Assembly: GCA_910577015.1 (NCBI GenBank)
Contig: CAJTKU010000001.1
Span: 186,001 to 250,000 of the forward strand
From: an uncultured Lachnospiraceae bacterium
GTDB taxonomy: Bacteria; Bacillota; Clostridia; Lachnospirales; Lachnospiraceae
Length of the DNA: 64,000 bases
Direction: 5' to 3'
The translations under genes and the position numbers were made by a program. This document shows positions 36,204 to 44,291 of the stretch, piece after piece (within the stretch, counting starts at the first letter, position 1; every line of letters starts with the position of its first letter). The notes under the pieces are model-generated. The model was not told the origin of the DNA. It was given only the letters and a program-made list of their open reading frames with translations, and did not search any database.

Positions 36204-36388
36204 GATTCCGCATACGGCATGGCGGCAGCCCCGGCGCGCATTTGATTCCATAAAGGACCGTGTAAAAACACCGGCATTTAGAGGTTGTATTTTAACCTCT
36301 TATGTGCCGCTGTGTTTTTACCCGAGTGAGAACGTGTCCTGTTGGAACAAATGCGCGCCGGGGCTGCCGCCATGCCGTATGCGGAATC
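36204..36388 (+). repeat. Nested palindromic repeat, copy D
   Basis: Perfect 41-bp outer arms beginning GATTCCGCATACGGCATGGC, enclosing the same core as copy A: AGGACCGTGTAAAAACACCGGC, central AGAGGTTGTATTTTAACCTCT hairpin, GTGCCGCTGTGTTTTTAC and GTCCTGTTGGAACAAATGC. Ends 6 nt before the metH stop codon and could end metH transcription. Confidence 0.85.
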
Positions 36389-36394
36389 ACAAAT

Positions 36395-38902
36395 TTATCT
36401 CATCTGTTCCATAAGCCTGCCCGCCAGTTTTACTGCTTCCGCTGCGTCCTTGGAATATCCGTCCGCGCCGATTTCCCGTGCGTATTCTTCTGTGATAACG
36501 GCGCCGCCCACCATGAATTTTGCAGTGACTCCCTGCTCTCTGGCGTACTTTATGACAGCTTCCATCTGCTTCATGGTCGTTGTCATCAGCGCGGAAAGGG
36601 CTATAATGGAAGCATTATGCTGCTTTGCCGCTTCAATAATTGTTTCTTTGGGGACGTCCTTGCCCAAGTCTACCACCCGAAAACCATAGTTTTTTAACAT
36701 CAGGGCCACCAGATTTTTACCGATATCGTGAATGTCCCCTTCCACCGTGGCAATGATGATGACGGGCATGTCTTTCCCGGTCTTCTCGGTAAGAAGCAGT
36801 GGTTCCAGCACTTCAATGGCAAGCTTCATTGCTTCCGCGCCTGCAATCAACTGTGGAAGGAAATACCTTCCGCTGTCAAAGTAATCCCCTACCGTGTTAA
36901 TGGCCGGCAAAAGCACTTCGTCCAACAGCGCCCTTGGCTCTTCCCCTTCTGCAAGGGCATCCCGCGTTATCTGCACAATTCCGCTTTTGTTCCCTTTTAA
37001 CACCGCTTCTTTCAGCATATGCCTTACCGGACTGCCTTCTTCCTTTCCGCCGTCCTTTTTGGCTTCCTTACCTTCCTGCCCCTTTTCCACGCTCTTTGCA
37101 GCTGCCGGAGCGGCCGCCTGCAAATGCCGCAGGGCTTCTTCTCGCTGTTCCCTCTTTTCTTTCAAAACGCCCGCATAAGATATGTAGCGCATGTCTGCGT
37201 CTTCTTTGTTCAAAAGCAAATCAGCCGCAAACGCACAGCCCATTAACAGTTCCTGTGATGGATTGGCAATCGCCATGGTAAGTCCCGATTGTATCGCCAT
37301 CGTCAGAAAGGCCGTATTCACATAACCTCTCTCCGGCATTCCGAAAGATATGTTGGAAAGCCCGCAGATTGTAGCAAACCCTTCCTTTTTGCAGAAACGG
37401 ATTGTTTGCAGGGTTTCTAACGCCGCCGTTTTATTGGCCCCCACCGTATTCACCAGTCCGTCCACCACAATATCTTCCTTTTGAAATCCGAGGTCTTTTG
37501 CCCTCTCCCATATTTTGCGGATAATCTCCTTTTTTTCCTCCAGATTGGCCGGCAGTCCTGCGTCGGAAAGCGGAAGCAGGATAAACATGGCGCCGTATTT
37601 TTTTACAATGGGAAGCAACCGCTCAAATTTTTCCTTCTCATAGGAGACGGAATTGATTAAAGCCCTGCCGGGGTAACGCCTAAGCGCCGCTTCCAGAACG
37701 GAGATATGGCTGGAATCAAGGGAAAGGGGCAGACTGGTAACCGTGCCCACCTCCTCAATCGCCTTCAGCATCATCTCCTTTTCGTCTATACCACCCATCC
37801 CCATGTTGACGTCAAGGATACTTGCTCCGCAGTTCTCCTGTTCCTCCGCAAATTCCCTGACCATATCAAGGGAGCCTTCTTTAAGCGCCGCCTGCAGTTT
37901 CTTTTTGCCGGTAGGGTTGATGCGCTCCCCCACCACGATAAAAGAATTATCCAAGGTAAAGGACACCGTCTGTCTTTCAGACGCAAGACAGCGAAGGCCT
38001 GACTGTCCTTTACACCTTCCCTGCCTTTCCACTCCCAATTTCTCTTTAAGCAATGCAATATATGAGGGCTGGGTGCCGCAGCATCCGCCAAATATAGAAG
38101 CCCCTGCTTCTTTCAACAGCCTCATTTCCTCTGCAAATTCTTCGGGCTGCATGTCATAACAGGTATTTCCCTCCTTGTCCACAAAAGGAAGCCCTGCATT
38201 GGGTTTCGCTATAACGGGAATCCTCACCGCCTGCGCCATTTCCCCGATAATACCCTGCATGGCAGCAGGACCCGTGGAGCAGTTTGCCCCGATAGCGTCT
38301 GCGCCTAAAGAGGAAAGCACTACTGCGGCAGTTAACGCGTCTGTCCCGAAAAGGGTTCTGCCGTCCCCTTCAAAAGTCATCGTCACCATAACGGGTAAAT
38401 CGCAGGTTTCTTTGGCTGCAATGAGGGCTGCCCTGGTCTCCTGCAGGCTCATCATGGTTTCTATGACAAGCAAATCAACCCCTGCATCCAGAAGCGCCAG
38501 AATCTGCTCTTTATAGATGGTAATTAATTCCTCAAAATCCATCTTTCCGATAGGGGCAAGCTGCTGTCCCGTCATGGTAAGGTTTCCTGCAATATAAGCT
38601 TTACCTTCCGCCGCCTGCCTGGACAATGCCACCAGTTTTTTTGTCATATCCCTAAGATTATTCTGCAGGCCGTATTCCGCAAGTTTAATCCTGTTTGCCG
38701 AAAAAGTAGGTGCATAAAGGATATTACTGCCCGCTTTAACATAAGCCTTTTGCAGTTCCAGAAGTACCCCGGGGTTTTCCAGAATCCACTTTTCAGGACA
38801 GACGCCCGCAGGCATTCCCGCTTTCATCAGGTTAGAACCGGTCGCCCCATCCAGATATATATTATTTTTACTGCTCCAAGCCGCAAATTCCTTTTTCGTC
38901 AT
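36395..38902 (-). CDS. metH: Cobalamin-dependent methionine synthase, without activation domain
   Basis: 835 residues from MTKKEFAAWSSKNNIYLDGATGSNLMKAG; ATGs 4 and 16 codons upstream are possible. Domains: homocysteine methyltransferase with zinc ligands in GANCSTG (205-211) and GGCCGTQP (272-279); pterin (methyltetrahydrofolate) domain starting GERINPTGKKKL; cobalamin cap with FDSGRYFLPQLIAGAEAM; Rossmann cobalamin site with the lower-ligand motif GDIHDIGKNL. The C-terminal SAM-binding reactivation domain of E. coli MetH is absent, which is common in Clostridia where it is a separate protein. Confidence 0.92.
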   Translation of the reverse strand: MTKKEFAAWSSKNNIYLDGATGSNLMKAGMPAGVCPEKWILENPGVLLELQKAYVKAGSNILYAPTFSANRIKLAEYGLQNNLRDMTKKLVALSRQAAEGKAYIAGNLTMTGQQLAPIGKMDFEELITIYKEQILALLDAGVDLLVIETMMSLQETRAALIAAKETCDLPVMVTMTFEGDGRTLFGTDALTAAVVLSSLGADAIGANCSTGPAAMQGIIGEMAQAVRIPVIAKPNAGLPFVDKEGNTCYDMQPEEFAEEMRLLKEAGASIFGGCCGTQPSYIALLKEKLGVERQGRCKGQSGLRCLASERQTVSFTLDNSFIVVGERINPTGKKKLQAALKEGSLDMVREFAEEQENCGASILDVNMGMGGIDEKEMMLKAIEEVGTVTSLPLSLDSSHISVLEAALRRYPGRALINSVSYEKEKFERLLPIVKKYGAMFILLPLSDAGLPANLEEKKEIIRKIWERAKDLGFQKEDIVVDGLVNTVGANKTAALETLQTIRFCKKEGFATICGLSNISFGMPERGYVNTAFLTMAIQSGLTMAIANPSQELLMGCAFAADLLLNKEDADMRYISYAGVLKEKREQREEALRHLQAAAPAAAKSVEKGQEGKEAKKDGGKEEGSPVRHMLKEAVLKGNKSGIVQITRDALAEGEEPRALLDEVLLPAINTVGDYFDSGRYFLPQLIAGAEAMKLAIEVLEPLLLTEKTGKDMPVIIIATVEGDIHDIGKNLVALMLKNYGFRVVDLGKDVPKETIIEAAKQHNASIIALSALMTTTMKQMEAVIKYAREQGVTAKFMVGGAVITEEYAREIGADGYSKDAAEAVKLAGRLMEQMR

Positions 38903-38998
38903 TTTAATAACCATACCTTTCCGTAACCTGCAAATTTGAGCCACAGGCACAAATTGCGAGTGAAAAATTTATAAGTGCCGCATTTCCGGCATTTTCCG

Positions 38999-39064
38999 GC
39001 GTGGAACTTAGAAGTTCTCCGCGAAACAGCCTTTGCTGTGAGCGACTAGAACTTCTTTCCACGC
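38999..39064 (-). other. Long hairpin in the metH leader
   Basis: GCGTGGAA...GAAGTTCT...ACAGC / GCTGT...AGAACTTC...TTTCCACGC forms an about 66-nt hairpin in the 5' leader, about 100 nt before the metH start. A second hairpin (CATTTTACAGC TTT GCTG) lies next to it at 39,071-39,100. It could be a regulatory leader or a repeat; it does not fit a cobalamin or SAM riboswitch by eye. Confidence 0.55.
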
Positions 39065-39112
39065 TACCAACATTTTACAGCTTTGCTGCGAGTGTTAAAA
39101 GTACTTCACACA

Positions 39113-39141
39113 ATATTATCACGATTTTACGAATTGGGCAA
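39113..39141 (-). promoter_or_regulatory. Promoter of metH
   Basis: Minus strand TTGCCC, 17-nt spacer, TAATAT. It places the transcription start about 200 nt before the metH ATG, so the leader is long and structured. Confidence 0.6.
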
Positions 39142-39227
39142 TTGGATTGTGTTTCCTTATTGCTTTCACGGCAAAAATATGATAAATTCAATATGTTACT
39201 TAAATACTGACTACGGAGGACGGGTAA

Positions 39228-39701
39228 TTGAAAAACAGATTTCTGCTGCTCTTGTCATCACTTGTTTTATGCTTATCTCTGGCAGGCTGCGGCGAAGACC
39301 CCCAATTAACACAGTTTAAAAATGACATTGACTCTTTTTGCAACGAAATCGCTGTCATTGACACCAACATCAACAGCATAGACGCACAGTCCGAAAATGC
39401 AAAATATGAGCTTCTCGGCTATCTTGACCAGCTGGACCAGTCTTTCAAGACACTGGCGGAGATTACCGTACCGGAAGAATACGCATATATTGAAGGGCTT
39501 GCAGATGAGGCAAGCAGTTATATGACCATTGCCGTGGAGTCTTATCACGAAGCGTTTGGGGAAAGTTCTTACAATGAATACACTGCGGAGTATGCAAGGG
39601 AAAATTATGAGAGAGCCTACAAACGCATCACAGTTATTATAAAACTATTGCACGGGGAAGATATTTCCGACCTGGGTGCGACCATTGAAGAAAGCGAATA
39701 A
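39228..39701 (+). CDS. Small lipoprotein of unknown function
   Basis: 157 residues starting at TTG behind ACGGAGGACGGGTAA. The signal peptide ends in the lipobox LAGC (Cys24 with the TTG as Met1), so the protein should be lipid-anchored on the outer face of the membrane by Lgt, encoded 3 kb away. The remainder is helical and acidic, without a recognised domain. Divergent from metH; own terminator. Confidence 0.85.
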   Translation: MKNRFLLLLSSLVLCLSLAGCGEDPQLTQFKNDIDSFCNEIAVIDTNINSIDAQSENAKYELLGYLDQLDQSFKTLAEITVPEEYAYIEGLADEASSYMTIAVESYHEAFGESSYNEYTAEYARENYERAYKRITVIIKLLHGEDISDLGATIEESE

Positions 39702-39707
39702 ATATTT

Positions 39708-39745
39708 ACCCAATAAAAAACCGCATAGGCGGTTTTTTATTGGGT
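39708..39745. terminator. Bidirectional terminator between lipoprotein and deacetylase genes
   Basis: Perfect 17-bp palindrome ACCCAATAAAAAACCGC / ATAG / GCGGTTTTTTATTGGGT. Works for both converging genes. The last two sense codons and stop of the deacetylase gene lie inside one arm. Confidence 0.9.
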
Positions 39746-40528
39746 AAAATCAGATAACGGCCTGAACTCATATCCCATTTCTTCCCATCTGGTAAGCAGT
39801 TCATCGAGAATTTCCCCGTTTGTCTGCGAGGTGCTATGTAACAGTACAATGGCTCCGGGATGTATCCTGCCAATTAATTTATCGAAAGCTTCTTCTCTTG
39901 TCGGCTGGTTATCCTGATACCAGTCCACATAGGCGAGACTCCAGAAAAAGGTATGATATCCCAGTTCTTTTGCCATCTGCAAATTCTCCTTACTGTACTT
40001 TCCCTGGGGCGGCCGGTAATACATTGCCAAATCCTCTCCGGTTATCTCCTTAAACAGGGCGGAAACATCTTCCATTTCCCTTTGAAAAGAATCCATGCTG
40101 GAAATCTGTGACATATCAGGGTGATGAAAAGTGTGATTGCCCACCGTATGGCCTTCTTCCACCATTCTCTTCACGATATCCGGCGCTGATTCCAGAAAAT
40201 GACCCACCACAAAAAAGGTAGCCGGAGCATCATGATTTTTCAGGGCGTCCAGTATCGGTTCCGTATTGCCGTTTTCAAATCCACAGTCAAACGTCAGGTA
40301 TATTACCATCTTACTGTCATCACCCACATAATGGGCATTATATTTTTCCAGTTCATCACTGGTAGCATTCCCTGTCGGCTGCGCACCTTCTTTTCCAAAC
40401 CCCAATCCCCAGTTTTCGGTTTCCACCAGATGGGATGAGGCAGTTTCCACATAATGTACCACATATCCTGCCGCCCTGCCCAAAAAGAACATCGCTACAA
40501 AAAGCGGCAATACCCAAAATTTTTTCAT
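39737..40528 (-). CDS. Polysaccharide deacetylase (CE4), PdaA-like
   Basis: 263 residues with an N-terminal membrane anchor (about 1-23) and a NodB domain: YLTFDCGFENGNT (metal/catalytic Asp), HTVGNHTFHHPDMS (metal His pair), MYYRPPQGKYS and a C-terminal AIVLLHS (catalytic His). Removes N-acetyl groups from an extracellular glycan, probably peptidoglycan. The TFDCGFENGNT form is typical of PdaA, which acts on muramic acid in spore cortex. Its ribosome-binding site is inside a hairpin. Confidence 0.88.
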   Translation of the reverse strand: MKKFWVLPLFVAMFFLGRAAGYVVHYVETASSHLVETENWGLGFGKEGAQPTGNATSDELEKYNAHYVGDDSKMVIYLTFDCGFENGNTEPILDALKNHDAPATFFVVGHFLESAPDIVKRMVEEGHTVGNHTFHHPDMSQISSMDSFQREMEDVSALFKEITGEDLAMYYRPPQGKYSKENLQMAKELGYHTFFWSLAYVDWYQDNQPTREEAFDKLIGRIHPGAIVLLHSTSQTNGEILDELLTRWEEMGYEFRPLSDFTQ

Positions 40529-40529
40529 A

Positions 40530-40574
40530 AAAAAACCCTTCTATTCTGTTGTTAGAATATATGAAGGGTTTTTT
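40530..40574 (-). terminator. Hairpin that ends the upstream gene and covers the deacetylase ribosome-binding site
   Basis: AAAAAACCCTTC and its complement, with an inner TATTCT/AGAATA stem. On the minus strand the 3' arm GAAGGG plus seven T touches the deacetylase ATG, so the Shine-Dalgarno sequence is the 3' arm of a terminator-like stem. Confidence 0.65.
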
Positions 40575-40617
40575 CAAATCATGACTTGCAAAGCCAAATT
40601 TTTAACCAAACGGATGA

Positions 40618-41154
40618 TTAGAAATATCTGTAAAAACTTGGGTCATTGATAACCACATTCAAATATACGCAGAAGAAAACGATTGCCACTACAATGCTGA
40701 TTGCAGATACAATAATTGCCGCAATACCCAGCCCGGATTTTTTCTTAACCTGTCCGATAATGGAAAAGATAAGACCCACTATACCAATCAATGCGGAAAT
40801 CCAGCTTAAAATACAGGAAGACAAAAGCGCTAAGATAGCAATTACAAAGCCTGCAATAGACAATCCGCTGGTGCCGCCTGTGGTCTGCATCGGAACCGCA
40901 TAAGGCTGCTGGTACATATTCTGGTCCGGCATCTGCTGGTATGCATTCTGCTCATAACCAGTCTGCTGGTACGGCTGCTGATAGCCCTGCTGATAATTAG
41001 GCTGCTGATAGCCCTGCTGTTGATAACCCGGCTGTTGATAGTTAGGCTGCTGATAACCCGGCTGCTGATAGTTAGGCTGCTGGTAGTTCGATTGTTCCGG
41101 CGTCTGTGAAGGCTGCTGCCCGGAATAGTTGTTATTGAAATTTTGTCCGTCCAT
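40618..41154 (-). CDS. Gln/Tyr/Pro-repeat membrane protein (DUF4190-like)
   Basis: 178 residues. Residues 1-90 are a cytoplasmic-looking tail of QQPNYQQPGY repeats. Residues about 95-170 hold two membrane helices with the SGLSIAGFVIAILALLSS and GLIFSIIGQVKKKSGLGIAAII pattern of DUF4190-type proteins. Two related proteins lie at 42.5 and 43.3 kb. Function unknown; the repeat tail may bind partners or form assemblies. Confidence 0.8.
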   Translation of the reverse strand: MDGQNFNNNYSGQQPSQTPEQSNYQQPNYQQPGYQQPNYQQPGYQQQGYQQPNYQQGYQQPYQQTGYEQNAYQQMPDQNMYQQPYAVPMQTTGGTSGLSIAGFVIAILALLSSCILSWISALIGIVGLIFSIIGQVKKKSGLGIAAIIVSAISIVVAIVFFCVYLNVVINDPSFYRYF

Positions 41155-41207
41155 GATTAATGAACTCCTCTCTTTAATAATATTTGTAAAAGGTTCCCCT
41201 TCCTACA

Positions 41208-41630
41208 TCAAAAAGCAATGATATCAAATCCAAACTTTAAAATATTCTTTATGATACAATTTGAAATAACTATAAATAATGCCGAATATAAAAACCAATT
41301 ATGAAACCGCACCCCTCTGATTCGTCCCCTGCTGCAGATGCAGATAGTCTGGGAAACCATAAAAACAATGTATATTATGGCTGTATAAACCACCAGCGGA
41401 TGGTAATACAGAGATAACAGAAAATGCCCTTCAAAAAATGCTTTCAATGCCCTGCTTCCGCCGCACCCGGGACAGTAAACTCCCAGATAACGATGCAGGA
41501 CACAAGGAGGAAATAAACCGTCCTCCTGAAAGGATAAATACAGCAAGGCAAGCGGAAGCCCAATCAGCAATGCAAATAAACCTGTAATATATAGTCCTCT
41601 TTCCAGCGTAATCCTTTTTTTCCCATACAT
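41208..41630 (-). CDS. DUF2752 membrane protein
   Basis: 140 residues from MYGKKRITLERGLYITG, next to the lgt stop. Three membrane helices and the DUF2752 signature PPCVLHRYLGVYCPGCGGSRALKAFFEGH. The role of the family is not known. Probably co-transcribed with lgt. Confidence 0.85.
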   Translation of the reverse strand: MYGKKRITLERGLYITGLFALLIGLPLALLYLSFQEDGLFPPCVLHRYLGVYCPGCGGSRALKAFFEGHFLLSLYYHPLVVYTAIIYIVFMVSQTICICSRGRIRGVRFHNWFLYSALFIVISNCIIKNILKFGFDIIAF

Positions 41631-41631
41631 A

Positions 41632-42429
41632 TCAGTTTTTCTTCCTGTACTTTCCACTGGCCAATATTACCGCTGCCGGAAGCAAAATCAGGCTAATCAA
41701 CTGGGAAGTGGAAAAAATACCCATTTTTCCTCTGATGACATCCCCCCGCAGCATCTCCAATAAAAACCTTATGACTGTGTAATACAGAAAATATATTCCA
41801 ATCAACTGTCCCGAACGCAGTATCTTCTTTTTCATCAGATAAAATAAGACAAAAAACATAATTACATTGAATCCTGCCTCCAACAGCTGCACAGGCACCC
41901 TGGGAACCTGGCTCAGTTCAGGCACTGCTTCATTGTATGGAAACTGCACGCTTCCAAAACCGTGATACTCCCTTCCGTAACAGCATCCGGCTAAAAAACA
42001 GCCTATTCTGCCAAAGCCGTGAATCAAAGGGATGAAAGGTGCATAGTAATCCGCCATTTTCAGAAACGGCAAGTTATATTTTCTGCAATAAATCCATGCG
42101 CCAACGACTGCGCCAAGCAAACCGCCATAAAAGACAAGTCCCCCAAAAGCATAATCCAATGCGTCCAAAGGAATCTTTTTAAACCACTTCCAATACATAT
42201 CAAAATGTAACAAAATGTTGGGAAGTCTTGTAAGAAAGTACAAAAGCTTGGCTCCAACCAGAAGGCCAATCACTCCATATGCCGCTGCAAAAATCACATC
42301 CGACTTATCCAGCCCGTATGCTTTGGCATTTTGTCGGGCAATTGCCATCGCAATAAAAAATCCAATCACAAAAACAATACCATATAACGGCAGGGAAAAC
42401 TTACCTGCTATCTGTATGTAAGGTAACAT
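41632..42429 (-). CDS. lgt: Prolipoprotein diacylglyceryl transferase
   Basis: 265 residues from MLPYIQIAGKFSLPLYG; AAGGAGTCGGC precedes this ATG. About seven membrane helices with the Lgt signature HGFGRIGCFLAGCCYGRE, including the conserved RIGCFxxGCCYG run. Moves diacylglycerol from phosphatidylglycerol to the lipobox cysteine of preproteins such as the lipoprotein at 39.2 kb. Lachnospiraceae often have more than one copy. Confidence 0.95.
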   Translation of the reverse strand: MLPYIQIAGKFSLPLYGIVFVIGFFIAMAIARQNAKAYGLDKSDVIFAAAYGVIGLLVGAKLLYFLTRLPNILLHFDMYWKWFKKIPLDALDYAFGGLVFYGGLLGAVVGAWIYCRKYNLPFLKMADYYAPFIPLIHGFGRIGCFLAGCCYGREYHGFGSVQFPYNEAVPELSQVPRVPVQLLEAGFNVIMFFVLFYLMKKKILRSGQLIGIYFLYYTVIRFLLEMLRGDVIRGKMGIFSTSQLISLILLPAAVILASGKYRKKN

Positions 42430-42445
42430 GCCGACTCCTTTTTTA

Positions 42446-42473
42446 AAAGGCTGTTGCATAAGCAACAGCCTTT
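42446..42473 (-). terminator. Terminator between the zinc-ribbon gene and lgt
   Basis: AAAGGCTGTTGC / ATAA / GCAACAGCCTTT perfect 12-bp stem with a T-run, just before the lgt ribosome-binding site. Confidence 0.85.
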
Positions 42474-42504
42474 CAGCTTATCAGACTATACGGACTATGA
42501 AAGA

Positions 42505-43089
42505 TTAATAATAATAATCAAATAAGTCTTCAAAATCATCCAGGTCAAAGCTGTCGCCAAAGGTACTCTTTAAATCATTTTTGGCCTTGCAGCTTCCGCC
42601 CACACAGCCATAGCAGGTATAACCGCCGCTGACTGCACCGCAAATACCGCAGCTTGCTGCAAAAATAACGCCAAAAATCAATCCCAGTATTCCGCAGACC
42701 AAACCTGCGGAACCCTTTGCATTATTGGTCTCCTTCCTTGCGCTGATACCCGTAACCAATGCAACAACGCCCAAAATCACTGCAAGCAGACCGCCAAATA
42801 CACCAAACATAATGCCGCCAAATACTGCAACAATGATGCTGATGACACCGCAGATAGTCGAAATCGTTGCATTCACATTACTGCCTCCATCCGGTGCAGG
42901 AACAGGCGCTACAGGCATCTGACCGGGCGTCTGGTAAACCGGTCCATTATTAACCGGCATTCCGTTGTTTACCGGAGTACTGTTATTAACCGAAGCGCTG
43001 TTGTCTGTCTGTACGCCTAATGCTGTACCGCAGTTCGGACATACATTTGCCCCATCCGGCACTTGGTTTCCACAATTACCACAAAACAT
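42505..43089 (-). CDS. Zinc-ribbon membrane protein
   Basis: 194 residues from MFCGNCGNQVPDGANVCPNCG, a double CxxC zinc ribbon, behind GGAGGGAAAAAG. An Asn/Pro/Val-rich linker (about 27-70) leads to two or three membrane helices (about 80-165), a cysteine-rich YTCYGCVGGSCK stretch and an acidic tail. Function unknown. The membrane part is the model from which the truncated copy at 43.2 kb derives. Confidence 0.85.
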   Translation of the reverse strand: MFCGNCGNQVPDGANVCPNCGTALGVQTDNSASVNNSTPVNNGMPVNNGPVYQTPGQMPVAPVPAPDGGSNVNATISTICGVISIIVAVFGGIMFGVFGGLLAVILGVVALVTGISARKETNNAKGSAGLVCGILGLIFGVIFAASCGICGAVSGGYTCYGCVGGSCKAKNDLKSTFGDSFDLDDFEDLFDYYY

Positions 43090-43231
43090 CTTTTTCCCTC
43101 CTGTAAGAAAATATAACATTTTTTATAATTACTATGTAACTGTATATTACATTATTCAGTTTACCAATCCAGTGCATTAAAGTCAATATAATTCTGCCTT
43201 ATATTTGTAGAAAACACTGCTTTATTCCCAT

Positions 43232-43510
43232 TTACACAGTCATAAAAAATAAACCTCTTCTGGCTGCGCCGCACATACTGCAGCTTACTGCAAAAAAAAC
43301 TCCGAATATCAATCCCATTATACCGCAGACAAAACCGGCGGTTCCCTTTGCGCCATTGGTTTCCTTTCTTGCGCTGATACCAGTTACCAATGCAACAGCG
43401 CCCAAAACCGCTGCAAGCAGACCGCCAGACACACCGAACATGATACCGCCAATTTCCGCAACAATGATGCTGATAACGCCAAAGATGGTCGAAATCGTCG
43501 CTTTTAACAT
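43232..43510 (-). CDS. Truncated paralogue of the zinc-ribbon membrane protein
   Basis: 92 residues from an ATG in GGAGGAGAAAGG. About 80 residues match the membrane part of the upstream neighbour almost residue for residue (ATISTIFGVISIIVAEIGG and GLLAAVLGAVALVTGISARK), but the zinc ribbon, linker and C-terminal tail are missing and the end RRGLFFMTV is unrelated. A partial tandem duplication. A ribosome-binding site is kept, so it may still be translated. Confidence 0.65.
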   Translation of the reverse strand: MLKATISTIFGVISIIVAEIGGIMFGVSGGLLAAVLGAVALVTGISARKETNGAKGTAGFVCGIMGLIFGVFFAVSCSMCGAARRGLFFMTV

Positions 43511-43565
43511 CCTTTCTCCTCCATTAAGGCAATAAATCTTGCAAAAATGCGTTGATATTTTATGT

Positions 43566-43601
43566 GAAAACGCCATAATTCTTATGAATTGTGGCGTTTT
43601 C
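43566..43601. terminator. Bidirectional terminator at the chromosome/mobile-region border
   Basis: GAAAACGCCATAATTC / TTAT / GAATTGTGGCGTTTTC, 16-bp stem with one bulge and T-runs both ways. It separates chromosomal genes from the phage-type gene array. Confidence 0.85.
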
Positions 43602-43640
43602 TATCTTGATTTCTCATTTTGTTGCTTTCGGTTCAACTAA

Positions 43641-43712
43641 TTAAAATTTTCCTGCTTTTGCCGCTTCCTCAATCGAGACGGTAACATACGCTTTTTCAGC
43701 ACTTATCGCCAT
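43641..43712 (-). CDS. 23-residue ORF with strong ribosome-binding site
   Basis: Begins MAISAEKAYVTVSIEE and ends AAKAGKF, with GGAGGTAAC 6 nt before the ATG. Composition is protein-like, so this may be a real micropeptide or the start of a gene cut off by the integration or a deletion. It is the last ORF before the terminator that closes the mobile region. Confidence 0.4.
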   Translation of the reverse strand: MAISAEKAYVTVSIEEAAKAGKF

Positions 43713-43790
43713 TTTTGTTACCTCCACGTTGCCTATTCAGCAATTTTTCTCACTTGCGAGCACATCCCACGACATTTTTAGCGCAAATAC

Positions 43791-44030
43791 TCAGCTCTCT
43801 GTGCCATCATACACATAGCCGGTTTCTTCCCAAAACTTCATCGGCGATATGTAATAATCATATTGTGAGCTGCCCTCTTTCTTGAAAGCCACTCCGAATT
43901 TCAGAAATCCAAGTATGATGCCCTGGCGGATAAACTGCTGATCCTTTTTCATTACTCTGGCCGCTACAGCTACCGGAACATTTTCGCCGGTAAACTCTGG
44001 CACTTTCAAATATACCTTGTTCCTATCCAT
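43791..44030 (-). CDS. Phage DNA-binding protein, excisionase-like
   Basis: 79 residues with an ENVPVAVAARVMKKDQQFIRQGIILG segment that reads as a helix-turn-helix of the MerR/Xis type, then FKKEGSSQYDYYISPMKFWEETG. Position at the end of the mobile region fits an excisionase or small regulator, but no integrase is in view. Overlaps the next gene upstream by 8 nt. Confidence 0.5.
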   Translation of the reverse strand: MDRNKVYLKVPEFTGENVPVAVAARVMKKDQQFIRQGIILGFLKFGVAFKKEGSSQYDYYISPMKFWEETGYVYDGTES

Positions 44031-44274
44031 TTGTCAACGCCTTCCTTTCCTTTGCCAAATTTAATGCCTGCAGGATGTCGTTTGCTTTCTTCTCCCCGAT
44101 CCCTTTTACCTGGAGGATTGCCTGCGTAATCTCTTCATCGGATAATATGGGAATCTCCTTTTTTCCCGCCTCATACCCCCTCTTATACAAGTCCTCACAG
44201 AACGCACTCATTTGTCCGTGGTCCATCTTCCTGACATCCTTGTATGTTTTCCTGTTCAATTCGTATGTCCTCAC
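44023..44274 (-). CDS. Small helix-hairpin-helix protein
   Basis: 83 residues starting at GTG behind GGAGGCGATGGA. The C-terminal half ILQVKGIGEKKANDILQALN is a helix-hairpin-helix DNA-binding motif. No catalytic domain is attached. Confidence 0.6.
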   Translation of the reverse strand: MRTYELNRKTYKDVRKMDHGQMSAFCEDLYKRGYEAGKKEIPILSDEEITQAILQVKGIGEKKANDILQALNLAKERKALTNG

Positions 44275-44291
44275 TCCATCGCCTCCTTAAT

